The notes: generated by a model from the sequence alone, not told the origin. A stretch of DNA of 64,000 nucleotides from Pontibacter oryzae (GCF_003576375.1 NZ_QWGE01000001.1:744001-808000), one strand, 5' to 3'. Shown: positions 43,618 to 52,469, counted from the first letter of the stretch. Translations and numbers: made by a program.

Positions 43618-44344
43618 GCAGGTTATTCTGGTTTAGCACGTCCAGCACTTCGGTTTTGTAGAAGCGGCCAATCGGGATTTCGGTTTTGCCGATGTCTACG
43701 GCTGTGGCGGAGAAGGCCTGGATCTTATCGAGGGCCACGATGAAAGAACGGTGAATGCGCAGGAACTTGTCGGCGGGAAGCTTTTCTTCCAGGAACGATA
43801 TTTTCTGATAGGAAATGATCTCCTTGCTGTCCGTTTTTACCCGGATGTAATCTTTCAGGCTTTCGATGTAAAGTATGTCTGCCAGCATCACCTTCACCAT
43901 CTTTTTATCGGCTTTCAGGTAAATAAAGGCTTCCTGGTAAGGCTGTGCGCTAGCGGGTGTAGTGGTAGGTGTTGCAGCAGCCGGGAATGGCTCCGAAGCG
44001 CTGACCTTGGAAACGGCTTTCAGGAAACGCTCAAACGCGATGGGCTTTAGCAGGTAATCCACGGCATTCAGTTCGAACCCCTCTACGGCATAATCGCGGT
44101 AGGCGGTGGTAAAGATAACCCTGGGCGGGTGCGCCAACGATTTCAGGAAATCTATGCCTGTAAGTTTGGGCATCTGAATATCCAGAAACAGGAGGTCGAT
44201 GTGCTCGTTTTGCAGGCAAGTATACGCCTCCACGGCATTATTGCAGCGGCAAACAAGCTCCAGGTTATCCAGCCTTTCGATGAAGGTCTCCAGCACATCC
44301 AGCGCCAGCGGCTCATCATCCACGATCATACAGCGTAGTTTCAT
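43607..44344 (-). CDS. LytTR-family response regulator
   Basis: A 245-aa regulator. Residues 4-120 form a receiver domain with the acidic pair D9-D10, phosphorylatable D55 (LLFLDIQMP) and the late K in LLKPIAF. From about residue 145 the LytTR DNA-binding domain is visible: DILYIESLKDYIRVKTD and KLPADKFLRIHRSFIVALDKI. It should bind direct repeats in target promoters when phosphorylated by the adjacent kinase. The two genes are 140 nt apart with a repeat between them. Confidence 0.93.
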   Translation of the reverse strand: MKLRCMIVDDEPLALDVLETFIERLDNLELVCRCNNAVEAYTCLQNEHIDLLFLDIQMPKLTGIDFLKSLAHPPRVIFTTAYRDYAVEGFELNAVDYLLKPIAFERFLKAVSKVSASEPFPAAATPTTTPASAQPYQEAFIYLKADKKMVKVMLADILYIESLKDYIRVKTDSKEIISYQKISFLEEKLPADKFLRIHRSFIVALDKIQAFSATAVDIGKTEIPIGRFYKTEVLDVLNQNNLLES

Positions 44345-44351
44345 TTTTTTA

Positions 44352-44491
44352 TAGATGTAAGATGTTAGACGTTAGATTTTAGACTTTATAACGGGGTCTC
44401 ATACTTCCTATACTTTTAACTATCTGCTTTATCAAAGTTTTTAGTATTCGAATATCTAACGCCTAAGTATCTAAAGCCTAACGTCTAAAAA
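44352..44491. repeat. Degenerate inverted repeats, TTAGACGTTAGA type
   Basis: The left arm (44352-44385) contains GATGTTAGACGTTAGATTTTAG. The right arm (44449-44491) contains the inverse, CTAACGCCTAAGTATCTAAAG, and covers the stop codon of the kinase gene. It sits in the kinase-regulator gap. Confidence 0.6.
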
Positions 44492-45588
44492 GTAATTACC
44501 AGCTTAGCAGCGTAGTTATCGGTTTCATCCTCCACTTCCAGTGCGTAGCGGCCTTCGTAGAGCAGCTCCAGGCGGCGTTTCAGGTTTTTAAGCCCGATGC
44601 CCGATGCCATGTCGCGGGTGCAGTTGCTGGCTTTGTCGCTGCACTTGCAGTTCTCTACCAGCAGCACCAGCCTCGTGGAAGTCACTTTTATATCTATGCG
44701 CACCCAGGCGCCTTTTGTTTCGGTGCTTACGCCATGCTTAAAGGCGTTCTCCACGAAGGGTAGCAGCAGCATCGGTGCAATTTGCTTGCCGGCTATACTT
44801 CCGGTGGCGGTAAAGCATACATCCACACGCTCGCCGTAGCGCATCTGCTCCAGGGCTATGTAGTTTTTAATGTAGGCAAGCTCCTTCTCCAGCGGCACAG
44901 TGGCGGCATTGGCATCGTAAAGCATGTAATCCATCAGGCTCGACAGCTTCAGGACCACCTCCGGGGCATTATCAGACTTTTTGAGCGTGAGCGAGTATAA
45001 ACTGTTCAGCGTGTTAAACAGGAAGTGCGGGTGAATCTGCGCCTTCAGGAACTTGAGCTCAGCCTCCAGCTTGTCCTGCGTGAGGTTGCGGGCCGCCTGC
45101 TGGTGCTGGTACCAGTTTTTGAGCAAAGCAATAACCGCCGTAATCGCCACCACATAGTTAATATTAACAATATTCTTGACGAAGCGATAAAAGGTCAGGT
45201 TATCCTCGGTGCAGGTGGTGGGGCAGAAAATCGGGTGGATAAGGAATGGCAGCAGCACGAACTGCATCAGCGCGCCAATGGCACCCATCAGCAGCAGCAG
45301 GTACACAAAAAACTCCAGGTAGCGCCGCTGCAACAGGTAGCGCGGCATCAGATAGTACATATTAAAGTATACCAGTCCCATTTTAAAGGGCAGCTCCACC
45401 AACTCCACCATAAAGGCGTTGTAGTAATCATCGATGTAGCTACCGTACAGCAACCCGAAAAAAACCACATACACGGTCCAGAAGGCCAGGTGAAGCAGCA
45501 GACGGTTGTGCGTAACGTTGCGCAGCGCAGGCAGGCTCCAGGTAGCACCCGTTTCCAGGGCAGTGGCCGAACTCAACTTTATCTCCAT
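44485..45588 (-). CDS. LytS-type sensor histidine kinase
   Basis: A 367-aa membrane kinase. Four helices lie in the first 160 residues (LLLHLAFWTVYVVFFGLLYG, FVYLLLLMGAIGALMQFVLL and others). The His_kinase domain has the phospho-acceptor region around H186-P-H188-FLFN and then the helix to IALEQMRYGE. The ATPase part includes PMLLLPFVENAFKHGV (N-box) and GIGLKNLKRRLELLY. It senses an unknown signal at the membrane and phosphorylates the LytTR regulator encoded next to it. Confidence 0.93.
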   Translation of the reverse strand: MEIKLSSATALETGATWSLPALRNVTHNRLLLHLAFWTVYVVFFGLLYGSYIDDYYNAFMVELVELPFKMGLVYFNMYYLMPRYLLQRRYLEFFVYLLLLMGAIGALMQFVLLPFLIHPIFCPTTCTEDNLTFYRFVKNIVNINYVVAITAVIALLKNWYQHQQAARNLTQDKLEAELKFLKAQIHPHFLFNTLNSLYSLTLKKSDNAPEVVLKLSSLMDYMLYDANAATVPLEKELAYIKNYIALEQMRYGERVDVCFTATGSIAGKQIAPMLLLPFVENAFKHGVSTETKGAWVRIDIKVTSTRLVLLVENCKCSDKASNCTRDMASGIGLKNLKRRLELLYEGRYALEVEDETDNYAAKLVITF

Positions 45589-46069
45589 GTTACAAAGGTA
45601 TAGTTTATTCAGCTGTGTGCTAGCGCCAAAGCCCCGCTTTTAGACGGTTAGCAGCTGCTTCTGGTTAAGTTGCAGTTACTGCTTGCTTAACGGTTATCTG
45701 CAGGAGGAAGGATCAAGCTGTTAATAATTAGGAAGTAGTTAGGCTGATTAGTTTTAGTAGTATAACAGTGCTCTCCCCAAACCAGCTATTTAAATTATAT
45801 TTCTTTTCGGTTGCCATTCTTCTAAAGTAACCCACTGCCCTGCTCTAGATCTTGCCATCAAATGTTTAGAGCATAAGATGAACATACGTTAGATGTTATT
45901 TAATGGAGGTCTATATAGTACCCTAAATATATTGTATATTCGTTAGTACACTCCTACTATTTGTCAAAAACGACAGGTAGTAGGAGTAGGGACTCGTGTT
46001 ATACACTAGTTGTGGGTAATGCAAAGTAACGACTTAGTAAAAAATAACTAATCAAACGAGAAATTTAAT
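45589..46069. other. Intergenic region, 481 bp, left edge of AT-rich island
   Basis: No gene is seen. It includes a possible -7 box TATATTCG (45934-45941), the hairpin at 45950-45987, and GTTGTGGGT at 46009-46017, which recurs inverted after the defence gene. Base composition becomes strongly AT-rich from about 45750. Confidence 0.45.
45950..45987 (+). promoter_or_regulatory. Long-stem hairpin upstream of the defence gene
   Basis: Stem ACTCCTACTA (45950-45959) / TAGTAGGAGT (45978-45987), 10 bp perfect, with an inner TGTC/GACA pair (45962-45965 / 45972-45975). It lies 83 nt before the start of the large gene and right after a possible -7 box, so it may be an operator or leader structure. Confidence 0.5.
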
Positions 46070-49000
46070 ATGTCAGATAAAGGAAGTGTATTTCAAAAAG
46101 GCGGTGGGGGAACAAACTTTGAACAAGCCATCCAAACTGCATTCTTAACTACACTTATTATTCGTGGAGATGTCCCTTGTGTCGCTTCAAGCGAATTGAC
46201 AGAAGTAGCATTTCAAGTTACAAATAGAGGCTATCAAACCGACGACCTTTTAGCTATTGCAAAATCAACAAATGCAGAACATCGTTTGCTTATTCAAATA
46301 AAGCACAACATTTCGTTTACAGCAGACAATGCAATTTTCAAAGAAGTTATCATTGCCTTTTGGAAAGATTACAACAATACTTCAATATTTGATAAAACAA
46401 AAGATAAATTAATTGTAGTAAAAAGTGGTTTGACGAAAGATGAAAAAAATCATCTGAAATCACTTTTTAATTGGGCAAACACTCACGCTTCAGAAACAGA
46501 TTTTATTTCAGAAGTAAACAGAATTAAGGGGAAGAAAGAGCGATTAGATGTATTCCGTTCAGTATTGAAAGGAGCCAACAGCAACACCGACTTAACCGAC
46601 AAAGAAGTTTGGGAATTTTTGAAATGTGTTGATGTTTTGGAATATGATTTCTCAAACGAAGGTAGCGTTGATAAAGCTTATTTTCTGAATCTTATTAAGC
46701 TAAGTAAAAGCCAAAATTCGGCAGCAACTGAAAAGGAAATCTGGGATAGTATTTTTGCTTACGTTGGAACACTCAATCCAAATGGTGGAAGTGTAACAAT
46801 TGAAAGTATTAGTACCCAAGATTTCTTTAAGCATTTTGATAATGCTCGATTAAGTCCATATTTCAAAGCTGTTGAAAAACTTAAATCAGATAGTAAGGAA
46901 ATTTTACGACCAATAAAAAATTCAATCGGAAAAGGCGAAAACGCATTTCAATTACCAAGAATAGAAGTAAGAGAAAAAATATTAGACGTATTAAGTCGTA
47001 ATCAACTTACGGTTGTAACAGGAAAGCCAGGTGTTGGTAAATCGGCAGAAGTCAAAGAAATTCTCCAAAAAGATTTTCCTAACGCAAGTGTTTTTGTTTT
47101 CAGGGCAGACCAATTCAACGAATCTACTCTAGCAAAAGTTTTTTCAAGTCAAGGTGTAAATGAAACAATTCAAGACATTTTCTCTTGTATTTCTCTCATT
47201 CCTGAAAAATTTATTTTCATTGACAGTTTGGAAAAACTATTGGAAGCAGACCCCGAATGTGCTTTCAAACAATTATTGGCCTTGCTTAAAGAACACCCTG
47301 AAATAAGAGTAGTTTCTTCATCACGAAGATATGCGATAGATTTAATAACGCTAAAATTTGGGATTGATAAAAACGAATTAGGTATAGTTGATATTCCAAC
47401 ACTTGACGAGACAGAATCACAACTTGTGTCTAAAAAATTCCCACAATTAAACAGCATTCTACAAAATGATAAGGTCAAAAAACTTCTTCAAAGTCCAAAA
47501 TATTTGGACTTTTCAATCTTAGCAATTAGCAAAACTAATGAAGATTATTCTGAAGTATCGCTGATTGAATTTAAAGATAAGTTGTGGAATTCATTGGTAG
47601 TAGACTCAACTAACACAAAAAATGGACTGCCAATTAAGCGAGAAGAAGCATTTAAAGAAATTGCATTAAAAAGGGCTAGAGAGATGAAACTCTTTACAAA
47701 GGCCGATAAGTCTGATGCGGAAGCAATAGTTTGTTTGGAAAATGATGAAATTGTATTTCAGGAAAACAACAACAGAAAGTATTCACCAACCCACGATATA
47801 TTGGAAGATTGGGCTTTGGTAAAATACGTTTCTTCAAAATTTGACGATCACCCAAAACCAAAAGATTTATTTAGCAATTTAGGAAATGAACCTGCTATCA
47901 GGCGAGCCTTTCGCCTTTGGATTGAAGATTATCTAATTGACAATAGCAGTAAAATAAACGAATTAATTAAGGCAACAGTTTTCGACGGAACAATTGAAAA
48001 ATACTGGGCGGATGAATTATTAGTTGCCGTTTTTAAATCTGAAAACAGTAATTCGTTTTTTGGCGCTTTTGAAAAAGAACTTCTTGATAACAATGCAAAA
48101 TTGTTGAATAGGTGTTTGCATATCATAAAAACTTGTTGCAAAGAGAGTGATCCGAAAGCCAACAATAGTAGTTTTCTTCTGCCGATTGGTTCAGGTTGGA
48201 AAGAAGCATTGTTTTTTATCCAAAAACATATTGATCAAGTAGAAACAATCAAACTTTCAATACTCAATTTTCTTTCAGATTGGTATTACAGATTACTTTT
48301 TCAATATAGCAAGGTTGGAAATCCAGAATTAGAAACAGCTAAATCAATCGTTCTCAAATATCTACAAGAAATTGAAGAACAAAAAGAATTTTGGCAAGAA
48401 GAGAACGCCAATAAAAAATGGTCTAATTTAATTTCCATTTTGTTTGATTTAGCTGAAATTTCGAAAGAAGAAATCAAACAACTTATTGCAAGGGCCTTTG
48501 ATAATAAAGAAAATCGTGATTCCTGGCGATTAAATTCGTTTTATGAAAATGTGATTGAAAAATGTCTCTCAGGAATAGGAAACCACCGTTTAATAAAAGA
48601 ATTGCCTGAACTTATTGTTGAAACAGCTTGGAGAAATTGGAAATTCATTCCTCCCAAAGAAACCGATTCCTCAAGTGAAATTAGATTCTTATCCAAAAAC
48701 CCTTTGCGTAATGAGGAATGTTGGGGAATTAGAGATAGACATTCATTTTCTCCTTCGGGAATCTACAAAACACCCGTTTACAATTTGCTGTGGGCTCACC
48801 CAATTATTGGGTTAAAATTCATCATTGATTTCACTAATTATTCGGTTGGTTTTTATGTGAATGCTACTTGTGAACATAAGCACAAGATTTCACAAGTGGA
48901 AATTGAGCTAAATGACGGAGCAATGGTGAAACAATATGCTGCCTGGGAATTATGGGCGGCATACAGAGGTTCAAGTGTTACCAATTATGCTTTGGAATCT

Positions 49001-51148
49001 TTGCTAATGAGTTTTGAAAAGTTTCTTTTGGAAACAGCTAAAAACAGAACTGATGTAAGTAAGAAAAATCTAAAATTCATATTTGACTACGTTTTTAATA
49101 ACAGTAATAATGTTGCCCCATTAGCAGTATTGACAAGTGTAGCCATTGCCTATCCTGATGAAGTTGAAGAATTGATGTTGCCTCTTTTATCAGTCCATGA
49201 ATTTTATGAGTGGGATCAAAGCCGAGCACTTAAAGAACATTTAACGCTTGCGCCAATGGATAATAATATTGCATTTGCACAAGAAGAACGTTGGAAATCA
49301 AATCAACTTTCTCATAGAAAGCAATATACAAGAGGTTTAAGTGATTTCATTGTAAATTATCAACTCAACTTTAAAAAGCATAACAATCAAATTCATGCTC
49401 TTCTTGACAAACTTAAAGCAAGAATCAAAGACGATGATGTGAATTGGAAAAAGCTACTGAATGAAATTGACATAAGAAATTGGGAAGTTCAACCATATGA
49501 TGAAAAACTTGGCGGGTTTGTTGTTCAACCAAAGTACGAAGAAGATGTTGCTGAACATTTGGCATCAACTAAGGATTATTATGAAAAACAAAATACATCA
49601 GCTACCTATTCAGGATTAATTTCAAAAGCGTACAAAAAAGAGGAAGCCATTAGTTTTGAAAAGTGGGCTGAAGGCTACACATATTATTCTAATCCTGAAA
49701 ATTTTGATTTACTTTTCAGCAAACCCATAACACTTGCTGTTGTCGGTTTAAGTGAATTTTCAAATGAAATTTCAGAAGAACAAAAAACTTGGTGTTTAGA
49801 AACAATTGCAAATGCAATAGGTTCAATTCTTCAAGACACGTTCAGTAGAGATTATAGTCTTAATTTGAGCGTTAATTTAATGGAAAAGGAAATTGCGTTA
49901 TCTTCTTTTCATTTACTGATGCAATATGCAGATAGCGATGAAGATAAAAACGGACTAATAGCTATAATGATTAATATGCTATTTGCACCTTTTGCAGACC
50001 ACGAAATAGATGAAATCACGCAATACGTTAGGAAAATATTTTTTAAACAATTTCCTAGTGAAGCAAAGAGAGTTTGGCTTGGGCTTATTAAGTTTTCAAA
50101 CTACAAAAAAGCTAATCCAAGTTTCTATGGATACCAAGATGAAGACAGTTTAAAAACTGCACAGGAAAACGAAGAAGAGTATGTTCAAAAAGTTTCATCA
50201 GATAAAGGCTTAAAATTAGACCTTTCCGAAATTAGTTTAGAAAATTGTGAAGGATATTTACTTGCAAGAGCCTTTATAATTACCCCCTACGATACAGACG
50301 ACAAAGACTTTTCAGATTTTATTAATCATATAGTACCTATTGTTCTTGGAGATTTAACCAAAAAGGAAGATTATTCATATAACAAAAGCAGAAATTCACG
50401 ACAACTTCATCACAACTCAATTTCTGATCTTGAACAATACCTTGCTAATTTATTTTTGAATGCGAATCTTGATTTTTCAAAATCGGTTTTAACAACATTA
50501 GTTAACTCTTTATCAGACTCTTCTCAGAGTCAAAAAATTGGAAGAGATGGTCTCCTTGATTTTGTAAATACTACTTTAGATTACTTCGTGTTAAAGTTAT
50601 ACGATAACGGAAATTTGAAAATAGACCAAACAAAATACTCACAGCAACAAGCAAACTTTTGGAAATTGTGGGAAGCTCTTTTTGAATTAATCCCACCCAG
50701 AGCAAATCACCCACTAATCAAAAAGCTTCTTTTTGATATCAGATATTTGCTTTGGGATCTTCAAGGCAAGCCGAATGAAAAAAATTGGGAAGTTTTAAGA
50801 GGCAAGAAAGATTTCTATAAAAAAATACTTCTTGGAAAAGGGAAAAATAATTCATCCTCTGCGGTCAATGTGTTTTCAACGATTGGAGAGAATGAATTTT
50901 TACCTGACGGCCTAAGTTGGCTAACAGAGATATTTAAATCTGATATTACCGCTTCATTGTCTTTGACAACCAGTTCGGCAGAAAGAATGATAAAACGTCT
51001 TTTCTACAATCACATTTCAAAAATTAAAAACGATAAAACGTTAATAGAAGACTATATTTTTATATTAAACCGTATGGTTGATTTAGGTTCTTCTGAAGCG
51101 TATTTGTTCAGAGAAAATGTAATCACTTATAAAAGCCCTGGAAATTAA
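46070..51148 (+). CDS. Giant nuclease-STAND NTPase, candidate antiphage defence protein
   Basis: A 1692-aa protein. The N-terminal ~130 residues resemble the Cap4/DUF4297 nuclease: GGGGTNFEQ with E18, RGYQTDDLL with D58/D59, and IQIKHN with Q76-x-K78, a PD-(D/E)xK-type set. A P-loop NTPase follows: Walker A G318-KPGVGK324-S325, Walker B FIFID385, and an SSSRR turn at 416-420. The SPTHDILEDWAL segment downstream resembles the winged-helix end of STAND modules. The remaining ~1000 residues are mostly helical, likely the sensor. By family logic, target binding would trigger oligomerisation and DNA cleavage; that is inference. The gene is strongly AT-rich, solitary, and has no AAGTATR heptamer, so it looks recently acquired. 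Confidence 0.75.
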   Translation: MSDKGSVFQKGGGGTNFEQAIQTAFLTTLIIRGDVPCVASSELTEVAFQVTNRGYQTDDLLAIAKSTNAEHRLLIQIKHNISFTADNAIFKEVIIAFWKDYNNTSIFDKTKDKLIVVKSGLTKDEKNHLKSLFNWANTHASETDFISEVNRIKGKKERLDVFRSVLKGANSNTDLTDKEVWEFLKCVDVLEYDFSNEGSVDKAYFLNLIKLSKSQNSAATEKEIWDSIFAYVGTLNPNGGSVTIESISTQDFFKHFDNARLSPYFKAVEKLKSDSKEILRPIKNSIGKGENAFQLPRIEVREKILDVLSRNQLTVVTGKPGVGKSAEVKEILQKDFPNASVFVFRADQFNESTLAKVFSSQGVNETIQDIFSCISLIPEKFIFIDSLEKLLEADPECAFKQLLALLKEHPEIRVVSSSRRYAIDLITLKFGIDKNELGIVDIPTLDETESQLVSKKFPQLNSILQNDKVKKLLQSPKYLDFSILAISKTNEDYSEVSLIEFKDKLWNSLVVDSTNTKNGLPIKREEAFKEIALKRAREMKLFTKADKSDAEAIVCLENDEIVFQENNNRKYSPTHDILEDWALVKYVSSKFDDHPKPKDLFSNLGNEPAIRRAFRLWIEDYLIDNSSKINELIKATVFDGTIEKYWADELLVAVFKSENSNSFFGAFEKELLDNNAKLLNRCLHIIKTCCKESDPKANNSSFLLPIGSGWKEALFFIQKHIDQVETIKLSILNFLSDWYYRLLFQYSKVGNPELETAKSIVLKYLQEIEEQKEFWQEENANKKWSNLISILFDLAEISKEEIKQLIARAFDNKENRDSWRLNSFYENVIEKCLSGIGNHRLIKELPELIVETAWRNWKFIPPKETDSSSEIRFLSKNPLRNEECWGIRDRHSFSPSGIYKTPVYNLLWAHPIIGLKFIIDFTNYSVGFYVNATCEHKHKISQVEIELNDGAMVKQYAAWELWAAYRGSSVTNYALESLLMSFEKFLLETAKNRTDVSKKNLKFIFDYVFNNSNNVAPLAVLTSVAIAYPDEVEELMLPLLSVHEFYEWDQSRALKEHLTLAPMDNNIAFAQEERWKSNQLSHRKQYTRGLSDFIVNYQLNFKKHNNQIHALLDKLKARIKDDDVNWKKLLNEIDIRNWEVQPYDEKLGGFVVQPKYEEDVAEHLASTKDYYEKQNTSATYSGLISKAYKKEEAISFEKWAEGYTYYSNPENFDLLFSKPITLAVVGLSEFSNEISEEQKTWCLETIANAIGSILQDTFSRDYSLNLSVNLMEKEIALSSFHLLMQYADSDEDKNGLIAIMINMLFAPFADHEIDEITQYVRKIFFKQFPSEAKRVWLGLIKFSNYKKANPSFYGYQDEDSLKTAQENEEEYVQKVSSDKGLKLDLSEISLENCEGYLLARAFIITPYDTDDKDFSDFINHIVPIVLGDLTKKEDYSYNKSRNSRQLHHNSISDLEQYLANLFLNANLDFSKSVLTTLVNSLSDSSQSQKIGRDGLLDFVNTTLDYFVLKLYDNGNLKIDQTKYSQQQANFWKLWEALFELIPPRANHPLIKKLLFDIRYLLWDLQGKPNEKNWEVLRGKKDFYKKILLGKGKNNSSSAVNVFSTIGENEFLPDGLSWLTEIFKSDITASLSLTTSSAERMIKRLFYNHISKIKNDKTLIEDYIFILNRMVDLGSSEAYLFRENVITYKSPGN

Positions 51149-51157
51149 AAAGCACCA

Positions 51158-51276
51158 ACCCACAACAATGGCTATTTGCAATGCGGATTCTGGTACTAAA
51201 CTGAAAGTAAAACCTTAAACAAAGTTATCGACAAGCGGATATTGAAACACCTAGAAGATCCGCACTACATATAGCC
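51158..51276. repeat. REP-like remnants after the defence gene
   Basis: ACCCACAAC (51158-51166) is the inverse of GTTGTGGGT at 46009. Further on are TGCAATGCGGATTCTGG-like text and a GCGGAT...ATCCGC pair within about 51235-51270, similar to the hairpins at 52387-52437. Confidence 0.35.
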
Positions 51277-51341
51277 AAAAACCGTTGAAAAACAATACAA
51301 TAACTTAGATTTTTTAGTTACTGTAAAGCATGCTGTGAATT

Positions 51342-51800
51342 ATGTCAAAACAAACGATGACAAACGGGATAGTTGACTTTGTTTTTCTCTTAGCCGTCGC
51401 AGTTTTGTTCCTGCATGGGTATAATAGTTATAGAAATCAGCAAGAGCACACCAGCGAAAGAGTAATTGCTGTGAACTTCTGGAATCCATCACATTCTTTA
51501 TTGCTGTTTGATTCTACCCAACAATTACCATTTGATTCTAGTACTGGAACTTTCAAAAAAATCTACTTAAATGGAATAGAAAGGAGTGACAGTTTGAAAA
51601 TGATTGAGATTAAGGAAGCTCTTTTAAATTTCAATGCGAAGAAGGAGGAGGGCCCTGGTGTCCAGATTGTGTTTGGTGACAGCTCAAAGTATAGCGACTT
51701 CATTAAAGTTCTGGACTATTGCTCCAAGGAAGACATAAGGCAATACTCACCTTATAAAAATACTATATGGATTCCCGCAAAACAGAATCTTATCAAATGA
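51342..51800 (+). CDS. ExbD-like single-pass membrane protein
   Basis: A 152-aa protein with one N-terminal helix (about residues 9-24, VDFVFLLAVAVLFL) and a periplasmic domain. VQIVFGDSSKYSDFIKVLDYC resembles the ExbD/TolR motif, where a strand is followed by a D-x-x-x-x-Y-x-x-x-x-x-v-l-d helix. The acidic residue usually found in the ExbD helix (V-D-hydrophobic) is present as D12. No exbB/tolQ is adjacent, so the role is unclear. Unlike the defence gene it contains an AAGTATA heptamer, so it belongs to the host-type DNA. Confidence 0.45.
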   Translation: MSKQTMTNGIVDFVFLLAVAVLFLHGYNSYRNQQEHTSERVIAVNFWNPSHSLLLFDSTQQLPFDSSTGTFKKIYLNGIERSDSLKMIEIKEALLNFNAKKEEGPGVQIVFGDSSKYSDFIKVLDYCSKEDIRQYSPYKNTIWIPAKQNLIK

Positions 51801-51914
51801 CTTATAAACATAACCACCCAACAAAGTATAGCAGTTAAGATTCGGCTCCGCCTTATGGCCAAGTACGTTAAAACTTACACCAGTCACATTCCCTAACTCA
51901 ACGCCTAAAGCCCT

Positions 51915-52265
51915 ATGCAAAACGAAAGAGTGTTTAAAATGTCATTTGCAGGAGTTTATCCGCATTACATCCAAAAGGCAGAGAAGAAGGGCCGCACGAA
52001 GGCAGAGGTAGACACGCTTATTTGCTGGCTAACCGGTTATAACTAAGCATCGTTGCAGCAGCAGATAGATAGCAAAATTAGTTTTGAAGCCTTCTTTGCG
52101 CAGGCCCCGCAAATGCACCCCAATGCCTCCAAAATCACCGGGGTTATATGTGGCTATCGTGTAGAGGAAATCGAACACCCCTTGATGCAGAAGATTCGCC
52201 AACTCGATAAACTGATCGATGAACTGGCAAAAGGAAAGGCAATGGAGAAAATCTTAAGAAACTAG
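51915..52265 (+). pseudogene. DUF2200 family gene with in-frame TAA stop
   Basis: Translation from ATG 51915 gives [20 protein letters not shown] and then [23 protein letters not shown], a TAA at 52044-52046, and then [17 protein letters not shown] with a normal end ([20 protein letters not shown]) and stop at 52263-52265. Both halves match the DUF2200 family in one frame, and the TAA replaces a residue that is normally Gln, Glu or similar, so a single base change broke the gene. DUF2200 proteins are small and of unknown function. A downstream ATG at 52053 could make a truncated C-terminal product. Confidence 0.8.
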
Positions 52266-52322
52266 CAGGATTTATACTTCCAGCTGAGCAATGAAAGCTA
52301 GCAGGCACTTTTTCTAAGCTTT

Positions 52323-52437
52323 TCCGGACTATCAAGTTCGGAGGCACGCAGCCGGGGACTTCCTTGTACCCCGTGGTACTATTTAGGCGGATTAGGAAAT
52401 CCGCTTCAGGGTTGGTTTCGGAGAAAGAAGTCCGAAA
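52323..52437. repeat. REP-like hairpin array
   Basis: Three small hairpins in 115 nt: TCCGGACT/AGTTCGGA (52323-52342, one G-U), GCGGATT/AATCCGC (52387-52404, 4-nt loop) and TTTCGGA/TCCGAAA (52416-52437, 8-nt loop). These look like REP sequences mobilised by RAYT-type transposases. No transposase gene is in the window. Confidence 0.5.
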
Positions 52438-52469
52438 CAGCAGGTACAACGAGGTATTTGCCCAACCCC

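Noticed and set aside
45942..46020. Possible integron attC site before the defence gene
   Set aside because: The hairpin and GTTGTGGGT do not fit the RYYYAAC / GTTRRRY core pair of attC sites, and no integrase is in the window.
51915..52265. Programmed readthrough or recoding at the TAA in the DUF2200 gene
   Set aside because: TAA is not used for Sec or Pyl, and no stimulatory structure is seen; a nonsense mutation or sequencing error is simpler.
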